Below are positions 58,195-64,000 of a DNA stretch of 64,000 nt, piece after piece. Under the pieces are notes generated by a model. It was not told the origin of the DNA, ran no database searches, and worked only from the letters and a program-made list of their open reading frames with translations. Where the stretch lies: the NCBI GenBank assembly GCA_009760885.1, contig CM019691.1:32674814-32738813 (forward strand), given 5' to 3'. The position numbers were made by a program, and so were the translations under genes. Source of the DNA: Achatina immaculata. Its lineage: Eukaryota; Mollusca; Gastropoda; Stylommatophora; Achatinidae. Position 1 is the stretch's first letter; the number at the start of each line of letters is the position of its first letter.

Positions 58195-59020
58195 CTTATA
58201 TCCTTCCCTTGCCGTTAAACGTCACATAGGGCTCGCAAAGTAGTTCGCCAATTTTTCGTGTCTTCGGCGAGTCTTTCAACCTCATCAAAGGATTTTATGC
58301 CTGTTAACTTGGCCTCTCTTAATAATGTCCTCTTCAGAGTTTCACGCGGTCTGCCCCTTTTTCTTCGGCCTGTTGTGTTCCACTTGATAGCTTGTTTTGG
58401 GATTCTCTGATCATTTCTTCTCATCAAGTGACCAACATATGTCCATCTCCTTTTCCTGATCACCCATGAGACTGGTTGTTGTTCAGTCATCTGTCTTATC
58501 TCTGCATTGTTCTTGAATTCATTCCACTTGATGCAGAGTACTTTCCTTAGGCATTTGTTTTCAAAAGAGTCTAATTTCTTTTCTATTTCTTTAGTTGTTT
58601 TCCAGCTTTCGCATGCATAAATGAGAGTGGATATTACATTTGAATTGAATAGTCTTAACTTGGTTTTTGTGCTTATAACTTTTGAATTCCATATGTTCTC
58701 AAGATTCTTGAAGATTGATGCTGCTTTTGCAATTCTGATCCTAACTTCCTTTCTAGTGTCACCATCCTGGTCTATGTAGCTGCCAAGGTATGCAAATTGA
58801 TTGACTTCTTCAATATCTGTCCCTTCTATGTGTATTTTTCCATTTTGATTGATGGGAATTTTCATTATTTTTGTTTTGTCCTTGTTAATTTCAAGTCCTA
58901 TTTTGCTAGCCAGTGATCTGTTTTTTCTTGCATGGAATTCACATTATTACTGATAAGAGTTATGTCATCAGCAAAATCAAGATCTTCTAGTTGGGTCCCA
59001 TGTACCCAGTCAATACCTGA
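58195..59020 (-). mobile_element. LINE-D 3' fragment next to the transporter promoter
   Basis: The frame 58215-58865 (216 codons) encodes EEVNQFAYLGSYIDQDGDTRKE, NSKVISTKTKLRLFNSNV, YACESWKTTKEIEKK, VSWVIRKRRWTYVGHLMRR and GRRKRGRPRETLKRTLL, to the family 3' end. The C-terminal frame is intact. It ends about 190 bp upstream of the transporter start codon, which limits the proximal promoter to about 150 bp of non-repeat DNA. Confidence 0.9.
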
Positions 59021-59049
59021 GAGTTAATCAGAAAATATTAATTCTAATT

Positions 59050-59250
59050 CAAATACTTTACCTCCCTAGCAGCTCTCTGGAATATTCTCGGTTGTAAGCA
59101 AGATGCTCTGCTGCTGATGCATCCATTCAGTGTCTTGTTCTCATCTTCGCCTTGGTCTTCCTCTCTTTATATCATTATATATCCTGACTGTCGGCTCCAA
59201 ACTCTCATGACTCTTATGTCCGAAATGACTTAAGTTTTCTCTGTATGAAT
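59050..59250 (-). mobile_element. LINE-A 3' fragment, degraded
   Basis: Minus-strand matches to LINE-A are broken by deletions: AGAGAAAACTTAAGTCATTT, AGAGAGGAAGACCAAGGCG and GGATGCATCAGCAGCAGAGC. Confidence 0.65.
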
Positions 59251-59334
59251 CAGAAATATTAAATAAAGAATCATAATGTTAACTTTTCAATGACACAACA
59301 CCAGTATGCATAAATATAAGGTTCATTGCTGTCC

Positions 59335-59872
59335 CAAAACACCAAGAAAACGACCTACACAACTATAATAGGACCAGCCGTCATGTATAGATCAGAAACA
59401 AAACACCAAGAAAACGACCTACACAACTATAATAGGACCAGCCGTCACGTATACTGTAGATCAGAATCGCGGGTACAACAAAGAACGATGAACAACAAAT
59501 GCAGGTCTTTGAGAACAAGATCATAAGAAGAATCTTTGGGTCCATAAAGGATACCAACAGTGGGGAACTGAGAGCTAGAAAGAACACTGAACTTAACAGC
59601 TTATTTAAATCACAGCGGATTATAAAATTGAAACTGAACTAATTACGCTGGATAGGTATTTGCAGAGAGAATGAAACAGAGAACAGACAAACGAAAATGA
59701 TACATGTACAAGAGATAAAGGGAACAAGACCGAGAGATGGAGAAACATCATAGATGGGGAAATACAGGAAGTTAGTGTCACATACTGGAGAGAGTAAATT
59801 AGGAATAGGGAGGAAATGAGGCGAACTTCATTTGCAGAAATGAGCCTTAATGGCTAAGAAGAAGAAGAAGAC
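59335..59872 (+). mobile_element. LINE-G 3' fragment with 64-bp duplication
   Basis: A different non-LTR family. The plus strand reads TIIGPAVMYRSE, QVFENKIIRRIFGS, a LRWIGI motif and KGTRPRDG, and ends CCTTAATGGCTAAGAAGAAG with an (AAG)n tail. A 64-bp tandem duplication occupies about 59335-59470 (ACCAAGAAAACGACCTACAC at 59341 and 59405). Confidence 0.75.
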
Positions 59873-59879
59873 ACTGTTA

Positions 59880-60010
59880 TATTGTGCCTTAGAAATGTAC
59901 AGTGCAACGCCGAATGGCTGACAGCGTCCAGTCAATCAATAAACGCAGTGAGCGTGGTCTCAGCGGCCTGTAACGGGCGGGTTTCTAGAGCAAAATTTTT
60001 CGCAATTTGG
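59880..60010. other. Small CpG-richer patch
   Basis: Several CpGs within about 110 bp in an AT-rich area. No open frame or known repeat is attached. It may be a degraded repeat or a promoter. Confidence 0.25.
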
Positions 60011-60085
60011 AAATCTGTGAATCTAATGAAATCTGATGACATCACCTAAAAATATTTAAATCTCTCTCATCATCTAAAAATACTG

Positions 60086-60088
<3 letters not shown>

Positions 60089-60136
<48 letters not shown>

Positions 60137-60170
60137 GCACACACACACGCGTGCGCACACACACACACTA
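60089..60170. repeat. (CT)n/(CA)n microsatellite
   Basis: Pure (TC) tract of about 45 bp followed by a CA/CG run. Confidence 0.95.
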
Positions 60171-61147
60171 AAGCTTTCTAATTTCCAAAAAAGTGAGCAC
60201 ACTGAATACACAGATCATGGTCATAGATTACCATATACGCATATGGAATAGAGTGGCAAGATAACCAGTTTGGACTGGTCAGAACGGGTTTTAAGCACAT
60301 CTTCCAGCCGGTGCCAGTTCCACTCGGATGTTAATTTGTCCTCCCTTTTGATGGTTTGGCAGGGTTCCAAGATCAGATTATGGTTGATCACAGAGCGAAA
60401 ATTTTCCAGAGGGCTGATCACACATATCAGTTCTTCATCTCTTATACATTATTCTTCAGAATCATGAGCCGTTTACATTTTATTTAGGTGATAACTTCGT
60501 GTAGGTAATGCTTGGCAGGTCCTTAGAGAGGAATTTTATAAATTTAGTGCAGAATTTTGGGACTTTCTGGCCTACTCGTCGACTTTTTTGCATATGGGGG
60601 GGGGGGGTCCTTGCTTCCTCACCGTTTTCTTTCCCCCTCCCCCCACCACACACACCACCTCCACCACCACCACCTGCCCTTTATCCTAGGCCTCTTCTCC
60701 CTAAGGTGTCGTCGGTTACATCCCCTTCTCATTGTGCCTTATGACCAGTTAGTAAGTAATGAATAGGCCTTGACAAGGCAATAAAGAAAACCCTGAAATT
60801 TTATTCCCATCCAACCTGGTGTTATGTCTCCCTGGTTTTCCACTTTGTCTTTCTTGCACTTTTGAGTTTTGTCTGAAAGATTCCTCTTTTGTTAGATCAG
60901 TCTTATTTCTGTTGTAGTGAACAGACCATTAACTGTCCTTGTTATTGGACATTTCAGAAAGAAACCACTGGATGTTTCTTTGGGTGCCAAGAGAGGGAAA
61001 AAACACTGTTGAGTTTTCTTTACTGTTTTAATCTTCTTGGTTCTTTTTTGTGTTTGTTTGTTTGTCTCTGTTTATGTGGTTAGATGATACACATGTGTTT
61101 AAAACCACGAAAGCTACTCAAACCAAAGCATTACCGTTTCCTATCCT
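60171..61147. other. Intergenic, nothing recognised
   Basis: Contains poly-G and CCACCACC-rich stretches near 60595-60680. Low-complexity proline or histidine frames here are not credible genes. Confidence 0.4.
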
Positions 61148-61247
61148 AAATCAGCAGCAGGGCATCTTGCTCACAATCGAGAGGCCTACAGGAGTGCTGT
61201 TAGGGAGGCAAAGTTCCGCAAGGGACATGCAAATGAATGAATGGATG
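61148..61247 (+). mobile_element. LINE-A 3'-terminal fragment
   Basis: Only the last 100 bases: CAGCAGCAGGGCATCTTGCT through CGCAAGGGACATGCAAATGA. Confidence 0.8.
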
Positions 61248-61311
61248 AATCCTAAAACAAATATATATTAGACAAGAGTCTGACAAGGCATACACATTTT
61301 ATTACTGACTA

Positions 61312-61530
61312 AACACTAAAACAAGCTATCAAGTGGAACACAACAGGCCGAAGAAAAAGAGGCAGACCGCGTGAAACTCTGAAGAGGACATTGTTACGAG
61401 AGGCCAAATTAACAGGCATAAAATCCTTTGATGAGGTTGAAAGACTCGCCGAAGACACGAAAAATTGGCGAACTACTTTGCGAGCCCTATGTAACGTTTA
61501 ACGGCACGGGAAGGATATAAATATAAGATA
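61312..61530 (+). mobile_element. LINE-D 3'-terminal fragment
   Basis: Last 210 bases of LINE-D, closely matching 58195-58400 on the other strand: GGCCGAAGAAAAAGAGGCAG through GTAACGTTTAACGGCACGGG. Confidence 0.85.
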
Positions 61531-62574
61531 CACTAAAGGTATAATTCCATCTCAGTTAAGTTACATGTTTATGAATATGAAGCAGGGACGGCGGACATCA
61601 AGCAAGATGTAGTTTATAGCAGCCCTCTCCATTCTTTCTCGCCCCACCCCTAGTCAGAATAATTCATGTTTCATTCAATGATATTACCACCCACAGGAGA
61701 ATATAAAAGAAACCATAAAAATGCACTGTGTTCTTTGAAAGAATTTATAAGTACTAGCATAGTTATTATACAGTGGGGCATTTAAATTCTGGAGCCACAC
61801 AATAAATCGTGTGTTACAGGAGAGTTATATATTGCGATTTTGAATATATATATTTTATGCGGATCTTTTTTTCTACCCCATGTAATACAGGCGCCATGTG
61901 GGGAAAAAGGCTGGTATCTGCACTGTGCCGACTCTGATTATGATGAACAACGAGATGGCGTTTTGTACTTGAAAAGAGTTCTTTTTTTAACACAGGTCAT
62001 ATGTAATACACTAATTCTTTTGGGGCTGCTTTTGCCTGCAAAGAATTAAACTGACCATGCCCTCGATGGAAGTTCGGTCACTTATATTCAGTAAGACTAT
62101 TTCAATCGTGTTTCTTTTATGCGTATATATTTGCCAAGTCAGATCGTTTATATGGCGCTATTGCCTCATTATATTTCTATGCTTTTTAGTACTGTATGCG
62201 AGGCTTTATACTCCTGTTAAACAATTCATATATGTACTTTCGGTATCTTAAAACGGTTTCAGTGTCTCTGTTATTAAGAGCTTGATTTGTTTTCCCATTT
62301 TCCAAAACATGATTTAAAAAAAAATATATATATATATATGTGCCATACCAGATAGTGTTTTTGTTCGTACTTCTCCACCTTGTGTGATCCTTGGTATTTT
62401 CATTGAGTTCAGATGTTTTATTTTGTGTTTTGTTTTGTTTTTGATATTAGTAAACCTCCATGAGGACCTATTTATTTATTTATGTCTTAGACGACAATTG
62501 TCTTCTTCTTCTTCTTCCTCTTCTTCTTTTTCTTCGTTCGCATAGGATAATTGTTGCATATTTCTCCAGAATCA
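61531..62574. other. Intergenic, nothing recognised
   Basis: AT-rich, with a (TA) run at 62323-62340 and a CTT-rich tract near 62493-62532. Confidence 0.4.
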
Positions 62575-62800
62575 CACCTCTGTTACCTACAGTGGTAACT
62601 ATCATCTATAGATTGTGAATGTTTCACAGCCACACGGCAGTATTGTCTCTATATAACACTGTAACTCTGTTTTCCCCGGTGCCTCATCTATTCGTGATTT
62701 GATTTCATCTGCACACTTGCCGTTAGCTGTTATTGTCAGTGTCTTCCTGTACGAAAGATATTGCACTTTGGTGGACTTAAGTGCATTGACTTGTAGAATA
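62575..62800 (-). mobile_element. LINE fragment related to LINE-C
   Basis: The minus strand reads LTITANGKCADEIKSR, then after a deletion LQCYIETILPCGCETF. This is the pattern of GKCHNEIKSR and CYIEPILFYGCEAW in LINE-C. Diverged and broken. Confidence 0.6.
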
Positions 62801-62805
62801 GTGTT

Positions 62806-62868
62806 ACATCTTACATCCTTCCCGTGCCGTTAAACGTCACATAGGGCCCGCATGGTAGTTCGCCAAGC
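62806..62868 (-). mobile_element. LINE-D terminal stub
   Basis: About 60 bases matching only the extreme LINE-D 3' end (TCCTTCCCGTGCCGTTAAAC on +, then GTTCGCCAA). Confidence 0.8.
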
Positions 62869-62887
62869 TGTAAGAAATGTAGAATAG

Positions 62888-63139
62888 TATTTTCATATAA
62901 CTACGGAATCTTGGGCCTATAAGCAGCTGGAGAATGTAACTGCTGTAGAACAAGGCAATATGGTGCAGTATGAACATTTGATAGGTGGATATCAGAATGG
63001 TGACAGATGTTTGTGTGATAACTCAAACCAAAAGCAGCAAAATGAGGATATGAAGGTCAGCGGAACACGTTTACTTATAACAAGTCCAGTTCACGGTAGT
63101 CAGATCTCTTTGTCCGTCAGTACAGAGTTAAGTGATTAA
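62888..63139 (+). CDS. Unrecognised open frame, possible terminal exon
   Basis: An 83-codon frame runs from a TAG at 62885 to TAA at 63137-63139. It has no ATG near its start but reads as a well-mixed protein: KQLENVTAVEQGNMVQYEHL, GDRCLCDNSN, ITSPVHGSQISLSVSTELSD. CCTATAAG just before CAGCTGGAG (62917-62920) could be an acceptor. I do not recognise the family. It could be a last exon of a gene to the left on this strand, or chance; no partner exon was found. Confidence 0.22.
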   Translation, partial: YFHITTESWAYKQLENVTAVEQGNMVQYEHLIGGYQNGDRCLCDNSNQKQQNEDMKVSGTRLLITSPVHGSQISLSVSTELSD

Positions 63140-64000
63140 TATTTTGATGACCGGTGAAGTAGCATAAAGCCGGTACTGTTTTACTACAGTTTATAAGGAC
63201 GAAGTACGCCTTGATTTCTTATCTTTTTGTGATTGTCCTATTTGTTATGGTGGTAAACACTTTACCGGCCATTTGAGAAACTAGGCTGTATGACTTAACG
63301 ACAAAACAAGACATATTTTAATTAGCCAAAACACTCAAATACGCCGTTGATAGTGGTTTATGTTTATTTCGGTCATACAAACAACACAAAGAGTCTACAA
63401 AAAACGTACTCTTTCATAATCTGGTAAATATTTAATATCCACAAGGCCACTGTCTATTGCTTTCCTCTAGTTATTTTTTTTTCTTACGCTGATCTTGGTG
63501 TATGTTAAAACTTTTGTGCCTTGTTCCCATGTTTGTTGTATCCAACCCAGTGGACGATCTTTATTTCTGCATATTTACGTGGTAAACCCATTTACATTAT
63601 GTTTACTGCCCGAAAATAAATCATGAATGATTTTCTTGCCACCAACATGTTAGTTATATTTCACCACGATTAACTAATAAATAAATATTAAAAAATTACC
63701 CTGGAACTTAACATTAAAACGTTTACCATTGAACTGAGACATGAGTGAACTTAAAGATTATAAATAATATTAAAGAAATGGACGCTCCTTTGCAACACAG
63801 AGCCACACATTCATCCATTGCACTGCATCACGATCTCGGTATTTTACGTTTTCATGAAAATCACCGCAAGTCAGTTGCTTGTTTGTATCCAAGTTTCTCG
63901 ATCTACAGTGCTACCACTAAAATAATCATATTTCACGCAGTTGACGGAATACCTGGAAATTATATTTATAACTGATTTTCAAATGTGTCATTATTTTGCC
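63140..64000. other. Intergenic right edge, nothing recognised
   Basis: AT-rich. A 76-codon frame at 63745-63975 (+) has no recognisable motif. Confidence 0.4.

Noticed and set aside
60508..60766. Proline- and histidine-rich frames
   Set aside because: Low-complexity poly-G and CCACCACC sequence explains them.

Overview
This is a eukaryotic, animal nuclear window: AT-rich, intron-bearing and dense in transposons. The gene homologies and the abundance of LINE, SINE and DNA-transposon relics suggest a spiralian, possibly a gastropod mollusc. That assignment is inference; no species-specific marker was seen. There are no bacterial features, CRISPR arrays or rRNA.

Two host genes are recognised. 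(1) The last two coding exons of a DYRK-family (CMGC) protein kinase lie on the + strand at 1327-1506 and 19574-19720. They are separated by an intron of about 18 kb filled with retrotransposons; the earlier exons lie left of the window. (2) A complete ten-exon SLC49A3 (MFSD7)-type major-facilitator transporter lies on the - strand, with its start codon at 58004 and its stop at 38381. All splice sites are GT-AG and all phases match, giving about 489 codons. One base is missing in exon 7 near 43643-43648, which breaks the frame.

The mobile elements, under my own labels, are as follows. LINE-A has a 3' coding end with a GRPRRRWLQDIIDDLQMDAS-type motif. LINE-B ends in (GA)n. LINE-C and LINE-D each have one near-full-length copy, at 13.8-17.05 kb (-) and 10.85-13.8 kb (+). 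LINE-G has one 3' end, with an (AAG)n tail. There is also a degenerate Ty3/gypsy element (about 6.6-10.8 kb, -), Tc1/mariner relics (4.5, 17.9 and 30.9 kb), a piggyBac-like element with perfect 14-bp ends and TTAA duplications (45080-47310), a weaker second candidate (34229-35815), two fold-back MITE-like elements, and six tRNA-headed SINEs that share one body.

By region: 0-19.9 kb holds the kinase 3' end with nested retroelements in its intron; 19.9-38.3 kb is gene-poor, with minisatellites, SINEs, a mariner and LINE fragments; 38.4-58 kb is the transporter, whose introns carry most of the nested insertions; 58-64 kb holds its probable promoter, more LINE fragments and one unrecognised open frame (62888-63139).

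The most informative structures are the nested insertions with visible target duplications (LINE-B in LINE-A, LINE-A in the piggyBac-like element, Tc1 in LINE-D, SINE in mariner), two LINE-C copies with the inverted 5' segment expected of twin priming, and the single-base lesion in an otherwise well-conserved transporter.
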